A stretch of DNA of 23,061 nucleotides from an uncultured Lachnospiraceae bacterium (GTDB taxonomy: Bacteria; Bacillota; Clostridia; Lachnospirales; Lachnospiraceae), in assembly GCA_910578405.1 (NCBI GenBank), contig CAJTQO010000047.1:2996-26056 (forward strand), given 5' to 3'. A program made the position numbers and the translations under genes. A model generated the notes under the pieces. That model was not told the origin of the DNA. It saw only the letters and a program-made list of their open reading frames with translations, and ran no database searches. This document shows, one piece after another, positions 1-7,595 of this stretch (the stretch's first letter is position 1; each line of letters opens with the position of its first letter).

Positions 1-36
1 TTTGGGGTAGAAAAATACGAGTGGAGGTAACTGGTT

Positions 37-393
37 ATGAGTCTTTTGGAAGAACTGAAAAGCCTGGGCGTGGATGTGGATGGGGGAGTCAAGCGCTTAG
101 CGGGGAAACAGGCGTTGTATGAGAGGATGATGTTTAAATTTTTGGATATGATGAAAAAATCGGTGGTTTCTCCTGATTTTGACAGCAATGACTATGGGGA
201 AGTGATTGAAATAGCCCATGCATTGAAGGGAGCGGCCGGGAATTTGTCAGTAACGCCTGTTTATGAGGCATATGGGAAGATTGTGGATTTACTGCGCAGC
301 CAGCAGCCGGAAGAGGCCAGGAAAGTTTTGAAAGATGTGCTGCCGGTGCAGGGGAAGATTCTGGATTGTATAGAAAGGCATGCCAATGCATAA
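37..393 (+). CDS. Free-standing Hpt phosphotransfer protein
   Basis: This 118-residue protein is almost entirely one histidine phosphotransfer (Hpt) helical bundle. The signature HALKGAAGNL lies at residues 61-70, so His61 is the expected phosphate carrier. Hpt proteins shuttle phosphate from the receiver of a hybrid histidine kinase to the receiver of a response regulator. Both such partners lie directly downstream on the same strand: the HD-GYP regulator 24 bases away and the hybrid kinase after it. There is no signal peptide or membrane segment, so it should be cytoplasmic. The ATG has GGAGG nine bases upstream (23-27), which supports the start. The family assignment is secure. That it serves this particular kinase is inferred from position. 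Confidence 0.88.
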   Translation: MSLLEELKSLGVDVDGGVKRLAGKQALYERMMFKFLDMMKKSVVSPDFDSNDYGEVIEIAHALKGAAGNLSVTPVYEAYGKIVDLLRSQQPEEARKVLKDVLPVQGKILDCIERHANA

Positions 394-417
394 AGGAGAT
401 ATGGGGAAAAGGGTCGG

Positions 418-1443
418 ATGAAGAAAAATAAAACGATACTTATTGTAGACGATGTGGAAATTAACCGTGTAATCCTGGCGGAAATCTTCAAGGACAGCTA
501 TCAGATTGTAGAGGCAGGCAGCGGTGCGGAAGCCATAGGGATTATTAACGGCCATCCGGATATTGTGGCAGTCCTTCTGGATTTGCTCATGCCTGGCGTG
601 AGCGGCCTGGGGGTGCTGGAAGATATGAACAGGACAGGGAGGATTAAACATATCCCGGTTTTCCTTATAACGGCGGCGGAAAGCGAAGCCGTACTGATGG
701 AGGGGTACCATCTTGGCGCGGTGGATGTGATTCGCAAGCCGTTTATGACGCAGTTTTTGCAATGCAGGGTAAGCAACCTGATTGAGCTGTATGCCCACAG
801 GAATGCCTTGGAAGATATTGTGGAAGAGCAGGTGGAGAAGCTGCAGGCGGTCAATCGGTCTATGGTGGAAACGCTGGCGGCCATTATTGAATTCCGGGAC
901 TGTGAATCCGGGGAGCATGTAAAGAGGATCGGCAAACTGACAAGGGTAATGATGACGGAGGTGAGCAATACATATCCGGAGTATTATTTGCCGAAAGAGG
1001 AGATTGATATAATCGTTACATCGTCTGTGTTGCATGATATAGGGAAGATTTCCATTCCCGACCAAATCCTGAATAAGCCGGGAAGGCTGACGGCGGAAGA
1101 GTTTGACATTATGAAGCAGCATACGGTGAAGGGGTGTGAGATTCTGCAGAGCATCCCGGACATTATGGATAAGAGCATTTACAGTTACAGTTATGATATT
1201 TGCAGGCACCATCATGAACGCTGGGACGGGAAGGGATATCCGGACGGCCTTAGAGGCGATGAAATTTCCATTTGGGCGCAAGTGGTGGCGGTGGCTGATG
1301 TATACGATGCATTAACTTCAGAGCGGGTATATAAGGCGGCGTACAGCCGGGAAAAAGCGGTAGACATGATATATCATGGGGAATGTGGCGCTTTTAACCC
1401 TAAATTGCTGGAAGTTTTCCGAAACGCATTGGAGCAAATCTGA
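418..1443 (+). CDS. Response regulator with HD-GYP domain (c-di-GMP phosphodiesterase)
   Basis: The N-terminal half (about 1-125) is a receiver domain with the acidic pair D11-D12, phospho-acceptor D55 in VLLDLLMPG, and K107 in RKPF. A short coiled linker (about 126-150) leads to an HD-GYP domain. It has metal ligand H167 (in SGEHVKRI), the HD pair H206-D207 in HDIGK, the HHERWDGKGYP motif at 265-275, and DVYDALTSERVYK at 294-306. All landmark residues, including GYP itself, are present, so an active cyclic-di-GMP phosphodiesterase is expected. It lies between the Hpt gene and the hybrid kinase, so it is the likely output of the phosphorelay. The start ATG has AAAGGG four bases upstream. A stronger AAAGGAG at 392-398 sits too far from this ATG and too close to ATG 401, which opens only a six-codon frame. 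Confidence 0.92.
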   Translation: MKKNKTILIVDDVEINRVILAEIFKDSYQIVEAGSGAEAIGIINGHPDIVAVLLDLLMPGVSGLGVLEDMNRTGRIKHIPVFLITAAESEAVLMEGYHLGAVDVIRKPFMTQFLQCRVSNLIELYAHRNALEDIVEEQVEKLQAVNRSMVETLAAIIEFRDCESGEHVKRIGKLTRVMMTEVSNTYPEYYLPKEEIDIIVTSSVLHDIGKISIPDQILNKPGRLTAEEFDIMKQHTVKGCEILQSIPDIMDKSIYSYSYDICRHHHERWDGKGYPDGLRGDEISIWAQVVAVADVYDALTSERVYKAAYSREKAVDMIYHGECGAFNPKLLEVFRNALEQI

Positions 1444-1460
1444 AAAAGCCGGGTGATTGC

Positions 1461-1482
1461 GCCGCCCGGAAGGCAGGGCGGC
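1461..1482 (+). repeat. GC-rich hairpin between HD-GYP and kinase genes
   Basis: GCCGCCC (1461-1467) and GGGCGGC (1476-1482) form a perfect 7-bp stem around an 8-base loop in the 67-base gap before the hybrid kinase. No T run follows, so it is a poor intrinsic terminator. It may stabilise the upstream mRNA, or lower expression of the kinase, which also has only a weak ribosome site. The function is inferred. Confidence 0.4.
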
Positions 1483-1510
1483 TTGGAATATATGAGAGTG
1501 GGCAATAACT

Positions 1511-4054
1511 ATGGATAAGAAAGTAACCAGACTTGTACAGCGTGGCTTTATCAGCACCGCGCTTATTTGTATTGTGGTATTTGTGTTGCTGACAGAGCTG
1601 ATGTCATATAAAACACAGGAATCCATTAAGGAAATCAGCAATATTTATATGTCAGAGATGAATACGCAGATTCAGCAGAAATTCAGCGTAATCATCGGCC
1701 TGTGCCTGGAACGGGTGGAGGGGATTGTGAAAGGGACTCCGGCTACGGAAATGAAACTGACGGAAGAGATGCTGGAAACGATGGAGCGGGACGCCAAAAT
1801 CAGGAATTTTATCTGGCTCGGGTTCTATATGGAAGATAACAGCATTGATACCATATATGGCGGCGAGTTAAAGATTGACGGGGCGGAAGATATCCGTGAA
1901 TATCTGGATAAGGACGGAAGGGCCATAATGAGAGGCACTGACAAGGAGGGGAATAAGATTCTCCTGCTTGGTTCCATGGTGGAATATAATTTAGGGAATG
2001 AGGAGAAAAGCACGGCGCTGCTGGCAGGCATTTCTATGGATTTTTTGAAGGAATCCCTGTTTTTGGATGAAAAGGACGCTATGCTGTATTCCCATATCAT
2101 AGATTCGGACGGAAGCTTTATTGTCCGAAGCAGCGGCGCTTACAGACAGAATTATTTTGAGCGGATCCGGGAAGAATATATAGAGTACGAGGGAAAGCAT
2201 ACCGAAGACTACGTACAGGAATTGGAAGCCGCCATAAAAAGCAACAGCGATTATTCGACCTTATTCCGGACCGAGGATGGGGTGCAGCACCTGTACTGCT
2301 CCGCGCTTTCCGAGAATTCCAACTGGTATCTGATTACGGCGATGCCGGAGGGCATTCTGGACGAGACTATTACCAAACTGGACAGTATAAGACTGATGAT
2401 TATGATTGGCTCCGCGGCGGCTATTATGGCGACAATGTCCGTCATTTTCCTGTTGTATTACCGGTTCTCCCAGCAGCAGATGAAAAGTCTGGCGGCTGCG
2501 CAGCGGGAGGCTGTGGCGGCGAATATGGCAAAGAGTGAGTTTCTTTCCAATATGAGCCATGACATCCGCACACCCATGAACGCCATTATCGGAATGACGG
2601 AAATTGCGCTTAGGAATATGCAGGACAATGGCCGGATTGAGGATTGCCTTCACAAGGTGAAATTGTCCAGCAAACATTTGCTTGGGCTGATTAATGACGT
2701 ATTGGATATGTCTAAGATAGAGAGCGGCAAGATGACGCTTAGCATGGAGCCTATGTCTTTGCGGGAAACAATGGATGACATTGTGAACATCATTCAGCCG
2801 CAGGTGAAGGACAGGAAGCAGTATTTTGATATTTTTATCGACAAGATATTGGCTGAGGTGGTTTTTTGCGACAGTGTCCGGCTGAATCAGGTGTTGCTGA
2901 ATTTCTTATCCAATGCCACTAAGTTTACGCCGGAAGGCGGAAGGATTGACGTATTTCTGTATCAGGAGGAGTCGCCCAAAGGGGAGGACTACGTACGTAC
3001 GCATTTCCGGGTAAAGGATACGGGAATAGGGATGTCTGAGGAATTCCAGCAGAAAATATTTGATACTTTTACACGGGAGGAGACGGATCAGGTACACAAA
3101 ATCACAGGAACCGGGCTGGGCATGGCCATTACCAAATGTATTGTGGATTTAATGGGCGGCACGATAAAAGTGCATAGCGAGCAGGGGAAAGGAACCGATT
3201 TCCATGTGATACTGGATTTGCGGATTGAGCGGATAAGAGAAGAAGATATGAAACTGCCTGCCTGGAACATCCTGGTAGTGGATGATAATGAAATGCTGTG
3301 TTCCAGCGCTGTAATTAATTTGGAGGAATTGGGCGCCCATGCGGAGTGGACGGTGGATGGGGAAGAAGCTTTGCGGATGGTGGAAGAACGCCATAGAGCA
3401 AATGACGACTATCATTTTGTGCTGATTGACTGGAAAATGCCGGTTATGGATGGGATGCAGATGGTGCGTGAGCTGCGCAGGCGCGTAGGGAATGGCATTC
3501 CGGTATTTCTTATGTCAGCCTATGACTGGGCGGAAATTGAGGAAGAGGCGAAAGAATCTTCTGTGGAAGGCTTTATTCCCAAGCCGTTGTTTAAATCCAC
3601 TTTATTTGAGCATTTAAACAGGTATGCAGATGGCTACATGGAAGAAGAGAAGGATGATGGGCAGGAAGTTGATTTTACCGGAAAGCATATTTTGCTTTCG
3701 GAAGACATCGACTTAAACTGGGAAATTGCCAGTGAAATACTGTCCGAAACGGGGATGCTTCTGGACAGGGCGACCAACGGGAAAGAATGCGTGGAAATGT
3801 TTGAAAAGTCAGAGGTGGGACATTATGACGCAATTTTAATGGATATCCGTATGCCGGTTATGAATGGGTATGACGCCACCGTGGCAATCCGTTCTTTGAA
3901 TCGCGCGGATGTGGGGCTGCCGATTATCGCTATGACGGCGGACGCTTTTTCCGATGACGCCCAGCACTGTATAGAAGTGGGGATGGATGCGCATATTCCC
4001 AAACCTTTGGATGTGAAGGAATGTATGTGCGTACTTTCAAAATTTTTAAATTAA
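1511..4054 (+). CDS. Membrane hybrid sensor histidine kinase with two receiver domains
   Basis: This 847-residue protein reads in order: N-terminal membrane helix (about 13-31); a roughly 260-residue extracytoplasmic sensing region resembling Cache-type sensors; a second membrane helix (about 294-317); a dimerisation/phospho-acceptor domain with H350 in NMSHDIRTPMNAIIGM; and an ATPase domain with N468 (N box), DTGIG at 503-507 and GTGLGM at 533-538. Receiver 1 follows (about 586-705; D591-D592, acceptor D640, K691), then receiver 2 (about 725-847; E731-D732, acceptor D778 in LMDIRMPVMNG, K831). All catalytic landmarks are intact. There is no Hpt domain in the chain, which fits the separate Hpt gene at 37. 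The ligand cannot be predicted. The ATG is kept because the first membrane helix follows it directly, although the ribosome site is weak. Confidence 0.92.
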   Translation: MDKKVTRLVQRGFISTALICIVVFVLLTELMSYKTQESIKEISNIYMSEMNTQIQQKFSVIIGLCLERVEGIVKGTPATEMKLTEEMLETMERDAKIRNFIWLGFYMEDNSIDTIYGGELKIDGAEDIREYLDKDGRAIMRGTDKEGNKILLLGSMVEYNLGNEEKSTALLAGISMDFLKESLFLDEKDAMLYSHIIDSDGSFIVRSSGAYRQNYFERIREEYIEYEGKHTEDYVQELEAAIKSNSDYSTLFRTEDGVQHLYCSALSENSNWYLITAMPEGILDETITKLDSIRLMIMIGSAAAIMATMSVIFLLYYRFSQQQMKSLAAAQREAVAANMAKSEFLSNMSHDIRTPMNAIIGMTEIALRNMQDNGRIEDCLHKVKLSSKHLLGLINDVLDMSKIESGKMTLSMEPMSLRETMDDIVNIIQPQVKDRKQYFDIFIDKILAEVVFCDSVRLNQVLLNFLSNATKFTPEGGRIDVFLYQEESPKGEDYVRTHFRVKDTGIGMSEEFQQKIFDTFTREETDQVHKITGTGLGMAITKCIVDLMGGTIKVHSEQGKGTDFHVILDLRIERIREEDMKLPAWNILVVDDNEMLCSSAVINLEELGAHAEWTVDGEEALRMVEERHRANDDYHFVLIDWKMPVMDGMQMVRELRRRVGNGIPVFLMSAYDWAEIEEEAKESSVEGFIPKPLFKSTLFEHLNRYADGYMEEEKDDGQEVDFTGKHILLSEDIDLNWEIASEILSETGMLLDRATNGKECVEMFEKSEVGHYDAILMDIRMPVMNGYDATVAIRSLNRADVGLPIIAMTADAFSDDAQHCIEVGMDAHIPKPLDVKECMCVLSKFLN

Positions 4055-4102
4055 ATTGGTGTAGTTCCGTTTATAGCTTTGGATAGGAAATAGGGATTTT
4101 TG

Positions 4103-4136
4103 CTCCGCAGGTTTGGGTGTTTTCAAACTTGCGGAG
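4103..4136 (+). terminator. Strong hairpin after the kinase gene, possible terminator or lgt leader switch
   Basis: CTCCGCAGGTTTG (4103-4115) pairs with CAAACTTGCGGAG (4124-4136). This gives a 13-bp stem with one G-U pair and an 8-base loop, 49 bases after the kinase stop. The following bases (TATAGTTATTTA) are only moderately T-rich, so termination would be weak. The last nine bases of the 3' arm, CTTGCGGAG, recur at 4181-4189 over the lgt ribosome site, which allows a second pairing (see findings). Confidence 0.5.
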
Positions 4137-4196
4137 TATAGTTATTTATAGGAGCCGGAAGGAGCAGTGGCTGTTTTTGGCTTGCGGAGGAAAGTT

Positions 4197-4967
4197 ATGA
4201 AAAATGAGTTGTTTACCATAGGGCCTTTTACAGTCTACGGATATGGGCTGATGATTGCTTTGGGAATATTGGCAGCGTATTGGGTGGGAGAATACCGGGC
4301 AAAGAAGTATGGGCTGGAACCTGACCATATCTTTTACTTTGTGATTTGGTGTGTAATCGGCGGTTTTTCCGGATCAAAGCTTCTGTATTATATTACGGAT
4401 ATAAAAAATATATGGAAGAACCCGGCGCTGTTGTTTGACATTGCGGACGGCTGGGTAGTGTATGGGGGAATTATAGGCGGCATTCTGGCGGCTATGCTGT
4501 ATGCAAGGATAAAAGGGCTGTGTTTCCCCGCATATTTTGATTTGCTGATTCCTTCTGTGGCGCTGGCCCAGGGGTTTGGGAGAATAGGCTGTTTTCTGGC
4601 AGGATGCTGCTATGGGATGGAGACGGATGGGCCGCTTGGCATTGTATTCCGGGAGTCTTTGTATGCGCCGAACGGTGTGCGGCTGCTGCCTACACAGTTG
4701 ATTTCCAGTGGATTGGATTTTTTGCATTTTGCAGCGTTAGTCTGGTTTGCAAAGCGGAAGAAGGCGGATGGGCAGGTAGGAGGACTCTATTTGATTCTTT
4801 ATAGCATTGGAAGGTTTGTGTTGGAATTCTACCGGGGGGATCAAATACGGGGGAAGGTGGGAAGTTTGTCTACGTCGCAGTTTATTTCGCTCTTTACGGT
4901 TGCGGCAGGGTGTGCCGTTTTTGTATTGTGCAAAAAAAGAGGGGAGACGGCGGATGCGTTGAAGTGA
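4197..4967 (+). CDS. lgt: Prolipoprotein diacylglyceryl transferase
   Basis: Lgt moves a diacylglyceryl group from phosphatidylglycerol to the lipobox cysteine of prelipoproteins, the first step of lipoprotein maturation in the membrane. The 256-residue protein is strongly hydrophobic with about seven membrane segments. It has the N-terminal TIGPFTVYGYGLMIALG pattern, YGGIIGG near residue 89, the family signature GRIGCFLAGCCYG at 128-140, and the late GRFVLEFYRGD motif near 205. The GRIGCF-AGCCYG form is common in Clostridia. The start at 4197 has GGAGG six bases upstream and begins exactly where Lgt homology starts. An upstream in-frame GTG at 4167 would add only a non-conserved stretch. The gene stands alone between the kinase unit and the biotin unit. 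Confidence 0.93.
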   Translation: MKNELFTIGPFTVYGYGLMIALGILAAYWVGEYRAKKYGLEPDHIFYFVIWCVIGGFSGSKLLYYITDIKNIWKNPALLFDIADGWVVYGGIIGGILAAMLYARIKGLCFPAYFDLLIPSVALAQGFGRIGCFLAGCCYGMETDGPLGIVFRESLYAPNGVRLLPTQLISSGLDFLHFAALVWFAKRKKADGQVGGLYLILYSIGRFVLEFYRGDQIRGKVGSLSTSQFISLFTVAAGCAVFVLCKKRGETADALK

Positions 4968-5026
4968 TTCTGTGCGCGTTGTGAGCGGAGGACAATTTGG
5001 AAGAGAAAGAATAGCTGTCACAAAAA

Positions 5027-5063
5027 CAATTGTCAACCATAAATAAAAGATGGTTGACAATTG
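5027..5063 (+). promoter_or_regulatory. BirA-type biotin operator
   Basis: CAATTGTCAACCAT (5027-5040) and ATGGTTGACAATTG (5050-5063) are a perfect 14-bp inverted repeat around a 9-base AT-rich spacer. The TTGTCAAC/GTTGACAA cores 15 bases apart match the Firmicute BirA operator pattern as I know it. It lies 119 bases before the bioY start and covers the promoter -35 box, so biotin-loaded BirA should block transcription directly. Confidence 0.92.
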
Positions 5064-5082
5064 CTTGCTTTTCAAGTAAACT
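5054..5082 (+). promoter_or_regulatory. Sigma-A-type promoter of the biotin operon
   Basis: TTGACA at 5054-5059 is a perfect -35 box inside the right arm of the BirA palindrome. After a 17-base spacer comes TAAACT (5077-5082), a 4-of-6 match to the -10 box. Transcription would start near 5089, leaving a leader of about 95 bases before bioY. This rules out the ATG at 5030 as the bioY start. Confidence 0.82.
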
Positions 5083-5182
5083 TAAAACTGTGGAAGGGAA
5101 ATGCTGGAAGGAAAAAGTTGGAAGGAAAGCGGCAGGCGCCGGAGCTTTGTATAAGCAGTCGTCTGCAGGAAAGGTGGCTGGT

Positions 5183-5776
5183 ATGAAAGAAAATTATTTG
5201 GCGCAAGAGTTAGACGGCAGGCAGGAGGGAAAGAAAAGGACGAAAGCGCAGGAATTGGTCTATTGCGGCATTTTTACCGCATTGATTGCCGTAGGGGCGT
5301 TTATTAAGGTTCCGGTTCCGGTGGTTCCCTTTACGCTGCAGTTTTTGTTTACGATGCTGGCCGGGTTGCTTTTGGGGAGCCGGATGGGAGCGGTGAGCGT
5401 AGCCGTTTATATGTTTCTGGGATTGGTGGGACTGCCGGTATTTACGGAAGGCGGCGGCTTCTGGTATGTGTTAAAGCCAAGTTTCGGATATATTATCGGT
5501 TTTTGCATAGGGGCTTATGTGACAGGAAGAATAGTGGAGCGGGCAAAGAAGCTGACGGTGGCTAAGTATTTAGCGGCCAATTTTACCGGGCTTGCCATTG
5601 TCTATGGAATGGGTATGGTTTATTATTACATAATCTGCAATTTTGTCATTCATACGCCCATTGGGGTGTGGCCGCTGTTTTTATATTGTTTTCTGTTGGC
5701 AGCGCCGGGGGATGTCTGTTTATGCATTCTGGCGGCATTTCTGGCAAGACGGCTGCGGCCTGTCTTATGGAAATAG
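5183..5776 (+). CDS. bioY: Biotin transporter BioY (ECF substrate-binding subunit)
   Basis: BioY binds biotin in the membrane and works alone or with the shared energy-coupling (EcfA/A'/T) module, which is not in this window. The 197-residue protein has about six membrane segments. It shows BioY landmarks: VPVPVVPFTLQ near 43-53, GLPVF near 83, SFGYIIGF at 100-107 in the position of the usual GPTGGYLIGF, and APGDVCLCIL near the C-terminus in the position of the conserved KD stretch. The start at 5183 is chosen because the longer frame from 5030 begins inside the BirA operator, upstream of the transcription start. AAGGTGG lies just upstream of 5183. It is the first gene of the unit, so import and the last synthesis steps are controlled together. 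Confidence 0.92.
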   Translation: MKENYLAQELDGRQEGKKRTKAQELVYCGIFTALIAVGAFIKVPVPVVPFTLQFLFTMLAGLLLGSRMGAVSVAVYMFLGLVGLPVFTEGGGFWYVLKPSFGYIIGFCIGAYVTGRIVERAKKLTVAKYLAANFTGLAIVYGMGMVYYYIICNFVIHTPIGVWPLFLYCFLLAAPGDVCLCILAAFLARRLRPVLWK

Positions 5777-5855
5777 GAATGGACGCGGGCAGAGCGTTTG
5801 GCTATGGCTATAGAAGTGCGGCGAAAATCGCGGCAGCGCAGATATGGAGGGAAGC

Positions 5856-6830
5856 ATGAGTGTTGTAGGGACTTTAAAAGAGAAAGTTTTGAATGGTGAA
5901 TGGTTAAGCAGGGAAGAGGCGGTGAGTCTGCAGGAGGAGCCTTTGGAGGAGCTGGCACAGGCTGCGGATGAAATACGGGAGCATTTTTGCGGGAATAGGT
6001 TCGATATGTGTACGATTATCAATGGGAAATGCGGCAGATGTTCGGAGGATTGTAAATATTGCGCCCAGAGCGCCCATTACCATACGGCCTGTGAGGAAAG
6101 CTATCCGCTGCTGTCTGCAGGGGAACTGCTGGAACAGGCGAAATATGTGGAGAAGCAAGGGGTGCTGCGGTATTCCATTGTGACTTCCGGCAGGGCTTTG
6201 CCGGACAGGGAGGTGGAGCAGGTCTGTGAGGGAATCCGGGCAATACGCAAAGAGACGGCGCTTCAGGTATGCGTTTCCCTTGGACTGTTAAAGGAAGAGC
6301 AATTTCGTAAGTTAAAAGAGGCGGGGGCTTCCAGGGTGCATTGCAATCTGGAAACGTCGGAACGCTTTTTTTCGGAAGTGTGTACCACCCATACCTATGC
6401 CGAAAAAGTGGAGACGCTAAAAGCGGCCGGACGCGCCGGATTGTCTATTTGTTCCGGTGGGATTATGGGGCTTGGAGAGACGATGGAGGACAGGATAGAC
6501 CTGGCGCTGACAGCAAGGGGATTAGGGGTGAAATCCGTTCCGGTGAATTTGTTAAACCCCATTCCGGGGACGCCCTATGAAAAGAACCAGGTTTTGACAG
6601 GGGAAGAGCTTTGCCGGGTCATTGCAATATTCCGTTTCTTAATCCCGGACGGGATGATACGTCTGGCCGGAGGCCGGGGGCTGATAGAGGATAAGGGGGA
6701 GAACTGCTTTAGAAGCGGCGCCAATGCCGCCATTTCCGGCGATATGCTGACGACAGCGGGGATTACGGTGGAAACGGATATGGAGCTGGTCGGGAAACTG
6801 GGATATGAGGTAAGAGTAGGCAATGAGTAA
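5856..6830 (+). CDS. bioB: Biotin synthase (radical SAM)
   Basis: BioB inserts sulfur into dethiobiotin using S-adenosylmethionine and two iron-sulfur clusters. Numbered from this start (324 residues), the radical-SAM cluster ligands are C62, C66 and C69 in CSEDCKYC. The second-cluster neighbourhood is also recognisable: QVCEG, LQVCVSLG, CNLETS, SICSGGIMGLGE, and a late RLAGGRG. The family's usual length is about 310-350. ATG 5856 is preferred over ATG 5844 because GGAGG (5846-5850) sits five bases before 5856 and overlaps the earlier codon. It follows bioY by 79 bases and overlaps bioD by 8 bases, so translational coupling with bioD is likely. No cluster ligand is missing, so it should be functional. 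Confidence 0.95.
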   Translation: MSVVGTLKEKVLNGEWLSREEAVSLQEEPLEELAQAADEIREHFCGNRFDMCTIINGKCGRCSEDCKYCAQSAHYHTACEESYPLLSAGELLEQAKYVEKQGVLRYSIVTSGRALPDREVEQVCEGIRAIRKETALQVCVSLGLLKEEQFRKLKEAGASRVHCNLETSERFFSEVCTTHTYAEKVETLKAAGRAGLSICSGGIMGLGETMEDRIDLALTARGLGVKSVPVNLLNPIPGTPYEKNQVLTGEELCRVIAIFRFLIPDGMIRLAGGRGLIEDKGENCFRSGANAAISGDMLTTAGITVETDMELVGKLGYEVRVGNE

Positions 6831-7515
6831 AAATATATTTATTACAGGCACAGGGACGGAGGTAGGGAAAACCTTTGTGACTGGGTTAATCGTTCAGAAA
6901 TTAAAGGAAAGCGGGAAAAAGGCGGCGTATTATAAAGCGGCCATGAGCGGCAATGCGCGCAGGGAAGACGGGAGGCTGATTCCGGGAGACGCCGTTTGGG
7001 TAAAGGAAACATCCGGCATTGAACAGCCGCTGGAGGAAATGTGTCCTTATGTGTACGAACATGCCTATTCCCCCCATTTGGCTGCCCGGTTAGAGGGCAA
7101 CCCGGTGCGCATGGAGGTGGTAAAGGAAAAGTTTCTGGAGGTTTCGAGGAAATACGAGTACGTGACGGTGGAGGGCAGCGGCGGGATTTTGTGTCCGCTT
7201 TGCTTTGACGGGACTGGCAGGAAGGGGATATTGCTGGAGGAAGTGATAACGGGCCTGGGGCTTTCCTGCCTGATTGTTGCGGATGCGGGCCTTGGCACGA
7301 TTAACAGTGTGACGCTGACCGCAGAATATATGCGCGGCAGAGGCATTCCGGTGAAAGGGTTAATTTTGAACCATTTCCATGCCGGGAATGTGATGGAAGA
7401 GGACAATAAACGGATGTGCGAAGAACTGACAGGGTTAAATGTATTAACCTGTGTGAGCGATGGGGCTAAGAGCCTGGAAATGGACGCAGAGGCATTGGCG
7501 GCGCTTTATGAGTAA
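6823..7515 (+). CDS. bioD: Dethiobiotin synthetase
   Basis: BioD closes the ureido ring: 7,8-diaminopelargonate, CO2 and ATP give dethiobiotin. The 230-residue length is typical. The P-loop GTGTEVGKT is at residues 9-17, the YYKAAMSG region follows, and VEGSGGILCPL near 120 plus the VADAGLGTINSV stretch are standard BioD motifs. The segment EHAYSPHLAARLEG matches the substrate-side region of the family. The ATG lies inside the end of bioB (8-base overlap), so the two are almost certainly co-translated. It is soluble and cytoplasmic. The product feeds BioB, the gene just upstream. Confidence 0.94.
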   Translation: MSKNIFITGTGTEVGKTFVTGLIVQKLKESGKKAAYYKAAMSGNARREDGRLIPGDAVWVKETSGIEQPLEEMCPYVYEHAYSPHLAARLEGNPVRMEVVKEKFLEVSRKYEYVTVEGSGGILCPLCFDGTGRKGILLEEVITGLGLSCLIVADAGLGTINSVTLTAEYMRGRGIPVKGLILNHFHAGNVMEEDNKRMCEELTGLNVLTCVSDGAKSLEMDAEALAALYE

Positions 7516-7595
7516 TCGTTTCCGCTCCAGAAAGCAATTTTCAAACACGCTATGGCGTAAGGGTGGAAGGAAACGGGAATGGAGTATAATATCGT

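Noticed and set aside
1..30. Possible tail of an upstream gene (frame 1 reads nine codons to a TAA at 28-30)
   Set aside because: Nine codons are too few to support a coding call; another frame is also open here.
401..421. Six-codon frame overlapping the HD-GYP start
   Set aside because: AAAGGAG is too close to its ATG and the product is too short; probably chance.
289..1281. 330-residue minus-strand reading frame opposite the phosphorelay genes
   Set aside because: It mirrors two genes with clear Hpt, receiver and HD-GYP motifs, and its translation shows no recognisable domain.
5101..5154. 17-codon leader peptide in the bioY leader
   Set aside because: The ribosome site is only two bases from the ATG, and the peptide has no feature linked to biotin control; operator control already explains regulation.
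5030..5182. Longer BioY N-terminus starting at ATG 5030
   Set aside because: The ATG is inside the BirA operator and upstream of the predicted transcription start; the added residues do not resemble BioY.
7585..7590. TATAAT upstream of bioA as an internal promoter
   Set aside because: No -35-like sequence at the right distance; it lies in the ribosome-site region.
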